64,000 bases of DNA from Pseudomonas sp. UBA5706 (GTDB lineage Bacteria > Pseudomonadota > Gammaproteobacteria > Pseudomonadales > Pseudomonadaceae), in assembly GCF_002419965.1 (NCBI RefSeq), contig NZ_DIHC01000006.1, positions 52,119 to 116,118 of the forward strand, in the 5' to 3' direction. Numbering within the stretch: the first letter of the stretch is position 1; each line of letters starts with the position of its first letter. Position numbers and translations under genes: made by a program. Below the pieces are notes generated by a model. That model was not told where the DNA came from and did no database searches. It saw only the letters and a program-made list of their open reading frames with translations. Of this stretch, positions 54,050-63,924 are shown piece by piece.

Positions 54050-54236
54050 TGTTTCTGCCCAAAGGGCGTGGGAGCGTCGCTTGCCAGCGATCTGGCGCGC
54101 AGCGGCAGTAAATCTGGCTGATTCGGTGTAACTGACTCGACAAATACGCCTCGATTGCTGCCGCGTCCGGCAAGTCGGGCTGATTACGATCCGTAGCAGG
54201 ACGAACGCCTACGCCCTTCGGGCGGAAGCGTCCACG
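54050..54236. repeat. REP doublet between rarD and srkA
   Basis: Opposite REP words GGGCGTGGGAGCGTCGCTTG and GAACGCCTACGCCCTTCGGG are separated by about 110 bp. This fills most of the gap between the rarD start and the srkA stop. Confidence 0.6.
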
Positions 54237-54240
54237 CGCT

Positions 54241-55215
54241 TCAAAACAACTTCAACGGCTCCTCATTCAGCGCGGCCAGTTGCTCGCGCAACGCCAGCAC
54301 CTGATCGCCCCAATAGCGTTCGGTGCCGAACCAGGAAAAGCTGTGAGGAAACGCCGGATCGTCCCAACGGCGGGCGAGCCAGGCGCTGTAATGCAGCAGG
54401 CGCAAGGCACGCAGTGGCTCGATCAACGCCAGCTCGCGCGGGTCGAAATCGTGAAATTCGTTATAGCCGTCCATCAGTTCCGACAGCTGACTCAAGCAAT
54501 CCTGGCGATCACCGGCAAGCATCATCCAGATGTCCTGCACCGCCGGACCCATGCGGCAGTCGTCCAGGTCGACGATATGAAAGATCTCGTCGCGGGTCAT
54601 CATGTTGCCGGGATGGCAGTCGCCGTGCATGCGGATGTTCTGATGCGGCGTGGCAGCGTAGACGTCTTCGACCCGCTTGAGCAGGTCCTTGGCGACTGAC
54701 TCGTAGGCGGGCAGCAGGCTGCGCGGTATGACATTGTTTTCCAGCAGGTAATTCAGCGAATCGTGCCCGAAGTTCTTCACACCCAACGCTTCGCGGTGTT
54801 CGAACGGGCGAGTGGCACCGACGGCATGAATCCGGCCCAGCAGTTGGCCGAGGCGATAGAGCTGTTCGAGATTGCCTGGCTCAGGGGCCCGGCCGCCGCG
54901 ACGCGGGAACAGGGTGAAACGAAAGCCTGCGTGTTCGAACAAGGTCTGGCCGTTGTGAATCAGAGGCGCAACCACTGGGATTTCCACGTCGGCCAGCTCG
55001 GCAGTGAAGCTGTGTTCTTCGAGAATGGCTTCGCTGGTCCAGCGATTAGGACGGTAGAACTTGGCAATCAGCGGCTGGCTTTCATCGATACCAACCTGAT
55101 AGACGCGATTCTCGTAACTGTTGAGCGCAAGAATACGCGCGTCGCTGACAAAACCGATGCTTTCAACGGCATCCAGCACCAGGTCGGGTGTGAGTGTTGC
55201 AAACGGGTGGGCCAT
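54241..55215 (-). CDS. srkA: Stress response kinase SrkA (YihE/RdoA)
   Basis: A 324-residue Ser/Thr kinase of the YihE family. The catalytic HGDCHPGNMM (Brenner-like) and metal-binding IVDLDDCRMG are both visible. Such kinases protect against programmed-death-like stress responses in E. coli. ATG 55215 (MAHPFATLTPDLVLDAVES) is a normal family start. Confidence 0.92.
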   Translation of the reverse strand: MAHPFATLTPDLVLDAVESIGFVSDARILALNSYENRVYQVGIDESQPLIAKFYRPNRWTSEAILEEHSFTAELADVEIPVVAPLIHNGQTLFEHAGFRFTLFPRRGGRAPEPGNLEQLYRLGQLLGRIHAVGATRPFEHREALGVKNFGHDSLNYLLENNVIPRSLLPAYESVAKDLLKRVEDVYAATPHQNIRMHGDCHPGNMMTRDEIFHIVDLDDCRMGPAVQDIWMMLAGDRQDCLSQLSELMDGYNEFHDFDPRELALIEPLRALRLLHYSAWLARRWDDPAFPHSFSWFGTERYWGDQVLALREQLAALNEEPLKLF

Positions 55216-55324
55216 GCTAACTCCTGCGCGCAGCAGGCTGCCGCGTCGGGCCAGTCATGGTAACGCAGAGCGAGGTCATTGCGATCAATGGATTAAAACC
55301 AGACCGCTGTCGCGCTGCCGCTGA

Positions 55325-55390
55325 TGGCGTAGCAATCCGCTTGCCGGCTGTGGCGGCGGTGGGATCTGCCACCGGCGAGCCGGACTGCTA
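55325..55390. repeat. REP-like inverted pair upstream of srkA
   Basis: GGCGTAGCAATCCGCTTGCC and GGCGAGCCGGACTGC face each other across a GGCGGTGGGATCTGCC loop, a degenerate REP doublet between divergent ends. Confidence 0.5.
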
Positions 55391-55431
55391 TTGGGCGTTT
55401 TGTGATCCGTTGAATCAGCCAAACCGGCCAT

Positions 55432-57360
55432 TCAAGCGCCGATCACCCCACCATCTTCCCGCGTGATCACCATCACCGATGACCTTGGCCTGCCATTGGG
55501 CAGGTGCTCGGGGAAGGTCGAGCCGCCTTTTTCGCCGGGGTGCTGAATCCCCACGAACAGCGCTTTCTGGTCCGGGGCGAAGCTGATGCCAGTCACTTCA
55601 CAGCCCACCGGGCCGACCATGAATCGGCGAATCTCGCCGCCCGCGGGATCGGCGCAGAGCATCTGGTTATTGCCCATTCCGGCAAAGTCCCCGGCGTTGG
55701 AGTAATCCCCGTCGGTCAGGATCCACAGCCTCCCCGCCTTGTCGAACCCCAGGCCATCCGGGCTGTTGAACATGTTCTGCGGGGTGATATTGTGCGACCC
55801 CGCCTGCGGTTTGCCCGCGTGTACACCCGGATTGCCTGCGACCACGAATAGATCCCAGGCAAAGTCCATCGACGCTGCATCCGCGCCGGTTTCCTGCCAG
55901 CGCAGAATCTGACCGTACTGGTTCTTCTCACGAGGATTCGGCCCGCCGACCGGCTGGCCGTCTTCACCGCGTCTGGTGTTGTTGGTCAGCGTGCAATAAA
56001 CCTGACCGTCGCTGGGGCTCACCACGATCCACTCCGGGCGGTCCATGCGCGTCGCTTTGACCAGGCTGGCGGCCAACCTTGCGTGAATCAACACTTCGGC
56101 CTGACCGGCGAAACCATTGGCGGCGTCGATGCCGTTCTTGCCATGGGTCAGCTCAATCCACTTGCCCTGGCCTTTCGGGCGGTCCGGGTTGCCGTCGCCA
56201 TCATCGAACTGCGCCACATACAAGGTGCCATGATCGAGGATGTCGCGATTAGCCTTCGGGTTCTCATGGTCGACCTTGTCGCGGCTGATGAATTTGTAAA
56301 TAAACTCGCCGCGTTCATCGTCGCCCATGTACACCACCACGCGGCCATCTTGGGTTTCGGCAAGCGCTGCGTTTTCATGCTTGAAGCGGCCCAGCGCTGT
56401 GCGTTTGACGGGCGTGGACGAGGGATCGAACGGATCGATTTCCACCACCCAGCCGTGGCGATTGAATTCGTTGGGGTTCTTTGCCATATCGAAGCGCGGA
56501 TCGTGAGGATGCCAGTTCACCTCCTTGCTGGTGGCGACCACGCCGTAACGCTTGGCAGCTGCATCGAATGTCTGAGCAGGATTACTGCTGCCGAAGCAGT
56601 CGGTGAAGTTCTCTTCGCAGGTCAGGTACGTGCCCCAGGGCGTCTTGCCGTTGGCGCAGTTCTGGAAGGTGCCCAGTACCGCTTTGCCAGTCTTGTCGGC
56701 TTCGGTCTTCAGCCACTCATGACCGGCTGCGGGGCCGCTGAGCCGAATTGGCGTGTTGCCATGAATGCGCCGGTTGTATTTAGAACCCTGAGCGAACGTC
56801 CACTGACTGCCTTGGCGCCTCACCTCGATCACCGAAACGCCTTCGCTGGCCAGCGCCTTGTGCACATCGTCGGCCGATTGCGGGTCTTTGCCGTGATCGA
56901 ACAGATAGCGGTAGTTGGTGTACTCGTTATTGATCGCCATCAGCGCACGCGTGGCGTGGTCGGCATCGTCACCGGGGAACGTGAACAGGCTCATGCCGTC
57001 GTTGTTATCGCCGAATTGTTGCTCCTGCGCTAGGGCTGTGCCTTTGCCACTAGGGTCGAAGGCTGGGCCACCGGCATGCAGTGGCTGCCCCCAACTGATC
57101 AGGACGGAGGATGTGTAGCCCGGCGGCAGGCTGATGTTGTCGGCGGTGGAGGAGGGGATGCTGTCGAAACCGAGCAATGCGCTGTTTGCGGCACTGACGC
57201 TGGCGGCCATCACGCTACGGCTGAGTACATTGCCACCCAGAAACAGCGCGGCGCCACACAGGGCGCCGGCGCTGATAAAGCCCCGACGAGTGAGGCCGGC
57301 GCTGTCTTTTAGCACCAGCGTTTCGAGGTCGGTGGGTTGGTGTTCTTCGAGTAATTTCAT
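55432..57360 (-). CDS. PhoX-type alkaline phosphatase (DUF839), Tat-exported
   Basis: A 642-residue protein with a twin-arginine signal (LTRRGFISAGALCGAALFLG at about 25-44). The mature part is the DUF839/PhoX beta-propeller, with acidic calcium-iron site segments such as GNTPIRLSGPAAGHEW and CEENFTDCFG. PhoX enzymes are iron-calcium phosphatases active on phosphomonoesters in the periplasm. Nine in-frame codons upstream of ATG 57360 are ignored. No Pho box was evident. Confidence 0.88.
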   Translation of the reverse strand: MKLLEEHQPTDLETLVLKDSAGLTRRGFISAGALCGAALFLGGNVLSRSVMAASVSAANSALLGFDSIPSSTADNISLPPGYTSSVLISWGQPLHAGGPAFDPSGKGTALAQEQQFGDNNDGMSLFTFPGDDADHATRALMAINNEYTNYRYLFDHGKDPQSADDVHKALASEGVSVIEVRRQGSQWTFAQGSKYNRRIHGNTPIRLSGPAAGHEWLKTEADKTGKAVLGTFQNCANGKTPWGTYLTCEENFTDCFGSSNPAQTFDAAAKRYGVVATSKEVNWHPHDPRFDMAKNPNEFNRHGWVVEIDPFDPSSTPVKRTALGRFKHENAALAETQDGRVVVYMGDDERGEFIYKFISRDKVDHENPKANRDILDHGTLYVAQFDDGDGNPDRPKGQGKWIELTHGKNGIDAANGFAGQAEVLIHARLAASLVKATRMDRPEWIVVSPSDGQVYCTLTNNTRRGEDGQPVGGPNPREKNQYGQILRWQETGADAASMDFAWDLFVVAGNPGVHAGKPQAGSHNITPQNMFNSPDGLGFDKAGRLWILTDGDYSNAGDFAGMGNNQMLCADPAGGEIRRFMVGPVGCEVTGISFAPDQKALFVGIQHPGEKGGSTFPEHLPNGRPRSSVMVITREDGGVIGA

Positions 57361-57465
57361 CACGGGCTTCCTGCGGTTTTGGCGCAAACCTTATTCAGCC
57401 CGCATGACGCTATTGTGTCCGTTTGATAATGAGACTCGCTTTTTGACGCGGCGTGGCGCGCAAAC

Positions 57466-58230
57466 CTATAGCGGCGTGCCGATCAGTACATAAGAGGGCG
57501 CGAACTGCACCTTCACTTCGCTACCCACCTTCAGATTCAAGGCCTTCAGGTGATCGGGCTCGGCGACCGCACACAACGTCTGGCTGCTGGACAGGCCGAT
57601 CCTGACCTCGCTGGGGCCTTCTTCGCCGTCGAGAATTTCATCGATTTTGCCGCTCAAGCAATTGTATCCAGTTGTTGCCGACTGCTCGGGTGGCAGTAGC
57701 TCCAGCCAACTGGCTTTAATCAGCGCGAAGACATCAGTGCCGGTGTCCAGCTCCAGTCGCAAGGTGCTGTCGTGAGTGATCTGCGCCTGGAGTGAGAGAC
57801 CGCCTGCCAAGGTCAGCCTGATCATGTCATTGCGTCCAAACGGCGTAATGTCGGCGACCTGGCCGTGGAGCTGATTGCGCGCGCTGGTGCGCAGCATCAA
57901 GCGGCTGAGCAGCGCCAGGTCGCTGGATTCCTCAGGCGTCTCCAGCAATTGGGTCTGCAGCGCCTGCAGGCGTTGGTAAAGCCGCAACACCCGCTCACCT
58001 TCCGCCGATAACCGCGCGCCGCCGCCACCACGCCCGCCGACGCTGCGCTCGACCAACGGCTTGTGCGCCAGGTTGTTCAACTCGTCGATGGCATCCCACG
58101 CCGCTTTGTAACTGAGTCCGGCACTCTTCGCCGCGCGGGTGATCGAGCCCTGTTCGGCAATGTGCTGCAACAGCGCGATGCGGTGCGGGCGGCGGACCAT
58201 GTGTTGGGTGAGGGAAGGTGGTAGCGACAT
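57466..58230 (-). CDS. modE: Molybdate-responsive regulator ModE
   Basis: A 254-residue regulator: N-terminal winged helix (about 15-100, RIALLQHIAEQGSITRAAK; GGRGGGGARLSAEGERVL) and two C-terminal Mop/TOBE molybdate-binding domains (about 115-180 and 185-250, TGTDVFALIKASWLELL). It represses molybdate transport when molybdate is present; no mod transporter lies in the window. Confidence 0.92.
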   Translation of the reverse strand: MSLPPSLTQHMVRRPHRIALLQHIAEQGSITRAAKSAGLSYKAAWDAIDELNNLAHKPLVERSVGGRGGGGARLSAEGERVLRLYQRLQALQTQLLETPEESSDLALLSRLMLRTSARNQLHGQVADITPFGRNDMIRLTLAGGLSLQAQITHDSTLRLELDTGTDVFALIKASWLELLPPEQSATTGYNCLSGKIDEILDGEEGPSEVRIGLSSSQTLCAVAEPDHLKALNLKVGSEVKVQFAPSYVLIGTPL

Positions 58231-58355
58231 TGGCAGGATTTGTTTTGAGAAAAGAGCGTCGAGTGTAAGGCACTTTCCTCAAGGGCAACACGCTCCACCG
58301 ACGCCGTCCGGCTTGCAGGCGGCGGCAATCTTGCCGATACGCCAGATTGAGATGA

Positions 58356-59090
58356 TCAGTCGCCAGGCTTCGGCGTCCTTGCCAGGCAATACACATCCAC
58401 CCTGTCTGCCCCCGCCCTGACCAGCAACCGGGCAATTGCGTCAGCAGTGGAGCCGGTGGTCAGTACATCATCGACCAGCGCCACATGCTTACCCTTCACA
58501 TCAGCAGGCTCGGCCAAAACAAACGCTTCTCGCAGATTGCGCTTGCGCGCCTTCGCATCCAGCCCCTGTTGCGCAGGTGTTTCCTTTATGCGCTTGACCA
58601 GCCGTTCATCCACCGGCAAGCGCAGTTGCTCGCCCAGCCAATTCGCCAGCATTGCGGCCTGGTTGTACCCGCGCTGCCGCAATCTTTTATTGGCCAGCGG
58701 CACTGGAATCATCATGTCGGGTCGCGCAAGACCTTCATCGAAGCGGTGTTGCAACGTCAAACCGAGCAGTTCGGCGAGCAGCCGACCCAACGGCCACTTC
58801 CCTTGATGCTTGAAACGTGTGACCAGCACGTCGATGGGGAAGTCGTAAAGCCACGCAGCGATGACTTCGTCGAACGCCGGAGGTCGGCGCATGCACTGCA
58901 GGCAGGTCAGGCCAGACATCGACAGCGGCAGCGCGCAGCGCTCGCATTGATCAGTCAGCCACGGTAAGTCGCTTGCGCAGGCCGTGCAAATTGAAGTGTC
59001 CGAGTCGGTCTGCTCGTCGCACAGCAGGCAGATTTGTACGTTTTTTAACCAGATGTAAACCTGGCGTCCGTTGTGCAGTTGACAGCGCAT
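58356..59090 (-). CDS. comF: ComF-like phosphoribosyltransferase-type protein
   Basis: A 244-residue protein. An N-terminal zinc-ribbon with CxxC pairs (CLLCDEQTD; CTACASDLP; CERCALP; CLQC) is followed by a PRTase fold whose diphosphate-binding VALVDDVLTTGSTADA is clear. Its role in DNA uptake is by family analogy. ATG 59090 has AAGGAAGAG upstream. The first codons overlap a candidate BirA operator facing bioB. Confidence 0.88.
   Translation of the reverse strand: MRCQLHNGRQVYIWLKNVQICLLCDEQTDSDTSICTACASDLPWLTDQCERCALPLSMSGLTCLQCMRRPPAFDEVIAAWLYDFPIDVLVTRFKHQGKWPLGRLLAELLGLTLQHRFDEGLARPDMMIPVPLANKRLRQRGYNQAAMLANWLGEQLRLPVDERLVKRIKETPAQQGLDAKARKRNLREAFVLAEPADVKGKHVALVDDVLTTGSTADAIARLLVRAGADRVDVYCLARTPKPGD
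59054..59084 (+). promoter_or_regulatory. Candidate BirA operator for the biotin operon
   Basis: TGTAAACC (59054-59061), 15 bp, then AGTTGACA (59077-59084) matches the bacterial BirA box (TTGTAAACC-N14/15-GGTTNACAA) with one or two mismatches. It lies 114-144 bp upstream of the bioB ATG and within the first codons of comF. Confidence 0.6.
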
Positions 59091-59197
59091 GTCTCTTCCT
59101 TAAATATGCCGAACATCCGTGTTGCGCCTGTGGACTTTAGGGTTTGTCGCTTGAGCCGAACCGCCCGGGTATTGCCGAAAACATCAAGGAGCCGCCC

Positions 59198-60253
59198 ATG
59201 AGCGCCAGCATTAATGCCACTTTGCGTCACGACTGGACCTTAGCCGAGGTCAGGGCGCTGTTTACACAGCCCTTCAATGACCTGCTGTTTCAGGCGCAAA
59301 CCGTGCATCGCGCTCATTTCGACGCTAACCGCGTTCAAGTCTCCACCCTGTTGTCGATCAAGACCGGCGCCTGCCCGGAAGACTGCAAGTACTGCCCGCA
59401 ATCCGGCCACTACAACACCGGGCTTGAGAAAGAAAAGCTGATGCAGGTCCAGCAAGTGCTGGAAGAAGCTGCGCGCGCCAAGGCCATCGGTTCGACCCGT
59501 TTCTGCATGGGGGCTGCCTGGAAGCACCCTTCGGCCAAAGACATGCCGTACGTGCTGGAGATGGTCAAAGGCGTGAAGGCCATGGGCCTTGAAACCTGCA
59601 TGACGCTGGGCAAACTCGATCAGGATCAAACCAAAGCCCTGGCCGACGCCGGCCTGGACTACTACAACCACAACCTCGACACCTCGCCGGACTTTTACAC
59701 CAGCATCATCACCACCCGCACTTACAGCGAGCGTCTGCAGACTTTGGCTTATGTGCGCGATGCAGGCATGAAGATCTGCTCAGGCGGCATTCTTGGCATG
59801 GGCGAGTCGCTGGACGACCGCGCCAATCTGCTGATTCAACTGGCCAACCTGCCAGAGCACCCGGAGTCGGTGCCAATCAACATGCTGGTAAAAGTGGCTG
59901 GCACGCCGCTGGCCAATGCCGAAGACGTCGATCCTTTCGATTTCATCCGCATGCTCGCCGTGGCGCGCATCCTGATGCCGCAGTCCCACGTGCGTTTGTC
60001 TGCGGGCCGCGAAGCCATGAATGACCAGATGCAAGCCTTGGCCTTTTTTGCTGGCGCCAACTCGATTTTCTACGGCGATAAGCTGCTGACCACTGCCAAC
60101 CCACAGGCCGATAAGGACATGCTGCTGTTCTCGCGCCTCGGCATCCAGCCCGAAGCGCGTGAGGAGCATTCCGATGAAGTGCACCAGGCGGCGATCGAAC
60201 AGGCTTTGATCGAACAGAAAAGCAGCGAGATGTTTTACGACGCCGCGGTTTGA
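59198..60253 (+). CDS. bioB: Biotin synthase
   Basis: A 351-residue radical-SAM enzyme inserting sulfur into dethiobiotin, the last step of biotin synthesis. The radical-SAM cluster ligands are Cys59, Cys63 and Cys66 (ACPEDCKYCPQ); further FCMGAAWK and NHNLDTS segments are typical. ATG 59198 follows AAGGAG; 18 upstream codons are not used. It leads the operon bioB-bioF-bioH-bioC-bioD. Confidence 0.97.
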   Translation: MSASINATLRHDWTLAEVRALFTQPFNDLLFQAQTVHRAHFDANRVQVSTLLSIKTGACPEDCKYCPQSGHYNTGLEKEKLMQVQQVLEEAARAKAIGSTRFCMGAAWKHPSAKDMPYVLEMVKGVKAMGLETCMTLGKLDQDQTKALADAGLDYYNHNLDTSPDFYTSIITTRTYSERLQTLAYVRDAGMKICSGGILGMGESLDDRANLLIQLANLPEHPESVPINMLVKVAGTPLANAEDVDPFDFIRMLAVARILMPQSHVRLSAGREAMNDQMQALAFFAGANSIFYGDKLLTTANPQADKDMLLFSRLGIQPEAREEHSDEVHQAAIEQALIEQKSSEMFYDAAV

Positions 60254-60306
60254 TTCGTCACCGATTCTGCTGCATGAAATGCGCGATCTAACGCCTTGAG
60301 GCCTGC

Positions 60307-61497
60307 ATGTCTTTCGATCTGAGCGCACGTCTCGCTGCCCGTCGTGCCGAACATCTCTACCGTCAGCGTCCGCTGCTGCAGAGCCCGCAAGGCCCTGAAG
60401 TGGTGGTCGACGGCAAGCCGTTGCTGGCTTTCTGCAATAACGACTATATGGGGCTGGCGAACCACCCCGATGTTGTTGCCGCATGGAAAGCCGGTGCCGA
60501 GCGCTGGGGTGTCGGCGGCGGGGCTTCGCATTTGGTCATCGGCCACAGTACCCCCCACCATGAACTCGAAGAAGCCTTGGCCGATCTAACCGGTCGTCCG
60601 CGGGCGTTGCTGTTCTCCAACGGCTATATGGCCAACCTTGGCACTGTCACGGCGCTGGTGGGACAAGGCGGTACGGTGCTGGAAGACCGCCTCAATCACG
60701 CCTCGCTGCTCGATGCCGGGTTGCTCAGTGGCGCGCGCTTCTCTCGCTATCTGCACAACGATTCCGAGAGCCTAAATGGCCGCCTCGAAAAGGCCGTTGG
60801 TGACACCCTGGTGGTGACCGACGGCGTGTTCAGCATGGACGGCGACATAGCCGATTTACCTGCGCTGGCCAAGGTAGCAAAAGCAAAAAACGCTTGGTTG
60901 ATGGTCGATGATGCCCACGGCTTCGGGCCGCTTGGCGCCAATGGGGCGGGGATCGTCGAGCACTTTGGCTTAAGCATGGATGAGGTGCCGGTGCTGATCG
61001 GCACCCTTGGCAAATCGTTTGGCACGGCAGGCGCCTTTGTCGCCGGCAGCGACGAGCTGATCGAAACCCTGATCCAGTTCGCCCGTCCCTACATCTACAC
61101 CACCAGCCAGCCTCCCGCCCTGGCCTGTGCGACCCTGAAAAGCCTGGAATTGCTGCGCCGCGAGCACTGGCGCCGTGAGCATTTGCGAGCACTGATCAAG
61201 CAGTTCCGCGACGGTGCGCGGGCGCTGGGCCTTACATTGATGGACAGTTTCACGCCAATTCAGCCGATTCTGATTGGCGACAGCGCGCGCGCCTTGCGTT
61301 TATCCCAAATGTTGCGCGAGCGCGGGTTGATGGTCACGGCAATCCGCCCACCCACCGTACCGGCCGGGGGCGCGCGTTTGCGTGTCACCTTGTCCGCGGC
61401 CCACAGCGAGGCTCAGGTGCAGCTATTGTTGCAAGCACTGGAGCAGTGTTTCCCGCTGCTGGACACGTGTGAATCGGTGGAGCCGCGATATGCGTGA
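60307..61497 (+). CDS. bioF: 8-amino-7-oxononanoate synthase
   Basis: A 396-residue PLP enzyme joining pimeloyl-ACP and alanine. The PLP lysine is Lys236 (IGTLGKSFGTAGAF), at the same number as in E. coli BioF. It lies 53 bp after bioB, and its end overlaps bioH by 8 nt. Confidence 0.96.
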   Translation: MSFDLSARLAARRAEHLYRQRPLLQSPQGPEVVVDGKPLLAFCNNDYMGLANHPDVVAAWKAGAERWGVGGGASHLVIGHSTPHHELEEALADLTGRPRALLFSNGYMANLGTVTALVGQGGTVLEDRLNHASLLDAGLLSGARFSRYLHNDSESLNGRLEKAVGDTLVVTDGVFSMDGDIADLPALAKVAKAKNAWLMVDDAHGFGPLGANGAGIVEHFGLSMDEVPVLIGTLGKSFGTAGAFVAGSDELIETLIQFARPYIYTTSQPPALACATLKSLELLRREHWRREHLRALIKQFRDGARALGLTLMDSFTPIQPILIGDSARALRLSQMLRERGLMVTAIRPPTVPAGGARLRVTLSAAHSEAQVQLLLQALEQCFPLLDTCESVEPRYA

Positions 61498-62221
61498 TCG
61501 ATTGATCCTGCTGCCGGGCTGGGGACTTGGCGTTTCGCCACTCGAGCCCTTGGCCGCAGCGTTACGCGGGCTGGACGAACATCTGCGGGTCGAGATCGAG
61601 CCATTGCCTGATCTGGATAATGACGATCTGAGCGACTGGCTTGACGAACTCGATTCGACCCTGCCTGACAACGTCTGGCTGGGTGGCTGGTCCTTGGGTG
61701 GCATGCTTGCCGCTGAATTGGCAGCGCGACGTGGCGAGCGCTGTTGTGGCCTGACAACCTTCGCCAGCAATGTATGTTTCGTGGCCCGCAGCCAATGGCC
61801 AAACGCGATGCCGCAGGCTGACTTCGACGCATTCATCGCCGGCTGCAAGACCGATCCTGAGGTCACGCTCAAGCGCTTCAGTCTGTTGTGTGTGCAGGGC
61901 GCAGAGGAGTCCCGTGCATTGTCGCGGCAGCTCAAGGCTGGCGCGCCCCACGGCACCAGCAACGGTCTGATCGAAGGCCTGAAACTGCTCGAACAAATGG
62001 ACACCCGATCTGCATTGCAAGCCTATCGCGGTCCGCAACTGCACCTGTTCGGCGGGCTTGACGCATTGGTACCCGCCGAAGCTTCGGCGGATCTGCTCAA
62101 TTTGTTGCCCGATATCGAAGTGGGCGTGATCGAACGGGCCAGCCACGCGTTCATCCTGGAGAACCCCCACGGCGTGGCTGCAGCGGTCCAGGCGTTCCTA
62201 CATGAGTCCGGTGATGACTGA
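61490..62221 (+). CDS. bioH: Pimeloyl-ACP methyl ester esterase BioH
   Basis: A 243-residue alpha/beta hydrolase freeing pimeloyl-ACP from its methyl ester. The nucleophile is Ser68 in GGWSLGG; the catalytic His is near the end (RASHAFILE). ATG 61490 overlaps bioF by 8 nt; the upstream codons in frame are inside bioF. Confidence 0.93.
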   Translation: MRDRLILLPGWGLGVSPLEPLAAALRGLDEHLRVEIEPLPDLDNDDLSDWLDELDSTLPDNVWLGGWSLGGMLAAELAARRGERCCGLTTFASNVCFVARSQWPNAMPQADFDAFIAGCKTDPEVTLKRFSLLCVQGAEESRALSRQLKAGAPHGTSNGLIEGLKLLEQMDTRSALQAYRGPQLHLFGGLDALVPAEASADLLNLLPDIEVGVIERASHAFILENPHGVAAAVQAFLHESGDD

Positions 62222-63062
62222 TCTTTCCCATTGCGCGGTATTGAAGGCCGTGAGACAGCAACAGGCGAACACCCAAAGCGCGCTGCCAGACAAGCGTCAG
62301 GTGGCAGCGTCTTTCTCCAGGGCGGCGCCGAGCTACGACAGCGTTGCGGATCTGCAGCGTGCGGTCGGCAGCGAATTGATGTCGCGCCTGCCTGAAATGA
62401 CGCCCGCCCGCTGGCTCGATTTGGGCAGCGGTACCGGTTATTTCAGCCGGACGCTGGCGCAGCGGCTGCCCGGCAGTGAAGGCGTTGCGCTGGATATTGC
62501 CGAAGGCATGCTCAACCATGCCCGACCACTTGGCGGTGCGCAGCATTTCGTAGCAGGCGATGCGGAAAATCTGCCGTTGCGCGAAGAGAGTGTTGGGCTG
62601 ATGTTCTCGAGCCTGGCTGTGCAATGGTGTTCGGATTTTGCCTCTGTGCTCGCCGAAGCCGAGCGGGTCTTGCAGCCGGGAGGTATTTTCGGCTTTGCCA
62701 GTCTGTGCGTCGGCACCCTGTATGAACTGCGCGACAGCTGGCAAGCAGTGGACGGCATGGTGCACGTCAATCGCTTTCGCGAGTTCGAGCAATACCAGCG
62801 ACTTTGCGCTGCCAGTGGCTTGCAGGTGAGCAGCCTGAACGTGATGCCGCACGTGCTGCATTACCCGGATGTACGCAGCCTGACCCACGAGCTAAAAGCG
62901 TTGGGCGCGCACAATATCAACCCGGGTCGTCCGGGAGGATTGACTGGCCGGGCACGCATTCAGGCGTTGATGGCGGCCTATGAAGGGTTCCGCCAGGAAG
63001 AAGGTTTGCCGGCGACCTACCAGGTGGTTTACGCCGTGCTGGAAAAGCCGGCTGCTGTTTAA
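62214..63062 (+). CDS. bioC: Malonyl-ACP O-methyltransferase BioC
   Basis: A 282-residue SAM-dependent methyltransferase that starts pimelate synthesis by methylating malonyl-ACP. The SAM motif is WLDLGSGTGYFSR; a KRQVAASFSRAAPSYDSV segment at the N-terminus is typical of Pseudomonas BioC. ATG 62214 (MTDLSH) overlaps bioH by 8 nt, as bioF does bioH; ATG 62202 is the alternative. Confidence 0.92.
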   Translation: MTDLSHCAVLKAVRQQQANTQSALPDKRQVAASFSRAAPSYDSVADLQRAVGSELMSRLPEMTPARWLDLGSGTGYFSRTLAQRLPGSEGVALDIAEGMLNHARPLGGAQHFVAGDAENLPLREESVGLMFSSLAVQWCSDFASVLAEAERVLQPGGIFGFASLCVGTLYELRDSWQAVDGMVHVNRFREFEQYQRLCAASGLQVSSLNVMPHVLHYPDVRSLTHELKALGAHNINPGRPGGLTGRARIQALMAAYEGFRQEEGLPATYQVVYAVLEKPAAV

Positions 63063-63148
63063 ACAATGACCGGTTTGGCGATCGCGGGTTAGCGGGCGCT
63101 ATAGTAAGTGAGCAATACTTTGAAATATCTGAACGGATGGTCGCCAAG

Positions 63149-63829
63149 ATGAGCGCTGCATATTTCATCACGGGAACCGATACCGATGTTGGCAAAACCA
63201 CCATTGCCACAGGGCTGCTGTATGCGGCGCGACAATCCGGATTGAGCACGGCGGCGGGCAAGCCCGTGGCTTCGGGCTGCGATGTTAAGTCCGAGGGCCT
63301 GCGTAACGCCGATGCGGTTGCATTGCGTGCCGAATGTTCGATCGCGCTGACCTATAACGAGGTCAACCCGCTTGCCTTCGAGCCGGCCATCGCACCTCAC
63401 CTGGCTGCTCGCGAAGCCGGCGTTGCGCTTACCGTGCAATCGCTGCTCGGCCCGATGCGCCACATTCTCGACAAGAAAGCAGACTTCACCCTCATCGAAG
63501 GCGCCGGTGGCTGGCGCGTGCCATTGGCGGATCGGGCCAACTTGTCCGATCTGGCGATTGCACTGGGGCTGCCAGTGATTTTGGTAGTAGGCGTGCGCTT
63601 GGGCTGCATCAGCCACGCGCTGCTGTCTGCCGAAGCAATTGCCAATGACGGTCTGCAGCTGGCGGGGTGGGTGGCGAATATCATCGACCCGAAAACTTCA
63701 CGGCTGGAAGAAAACCTCGCCACCCTCGCTGAGCGTCTACCGGCGCCCTGCCTGGGGCGCGTCCCGTATATGAAGAAAGCCACGTCGGAGGGCATTGCTG
63801 AGCATTTGCATCTGGAACTGCTGGACTAG
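63149..63829 (+). CDS. bioD: Dethiobiotin synthetase
   Basis: A 226-residue ATPase closing the ureido ring of dethiobiotin. The P-loop GTDTDVGKTT is at the start; Lys and Glu in the KPVASG and EGAGGW segments complete the site. ATG 63149 (MSAAYF) matches the family; ATG 63137 is possible. It is the last gene of the biotin operon. Confidence 0.95.
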   Translation: MSAAYFITGTDTDVGKTTIATGLLYAARQSGLSTAAGKPVASGCDVKSEGLRNADAVALRAECSIALTYNEVNPLAFEPAIAPHLAAREAGVALTVQSLLGPMRHILDKKADFTLIEGAGGWRVPLADRANLSDLAIALGLPVILVVGVRLGCISHALLSAEAIANDGLQLAGWVANIIDPKTSRLEENLATLAERLPAPCLGRVPYMKKATSEGIAEHLHLELLD

Positions 63830-63924
63830 GAAGAGAGCGGCACGGCGCTTTTGGCTGATCGCCGCAGGCGACCGGGTTGCTGATGATCCAGCGCGAAGCG
63901 GTGGCAAAATCATACGATTCGGTT

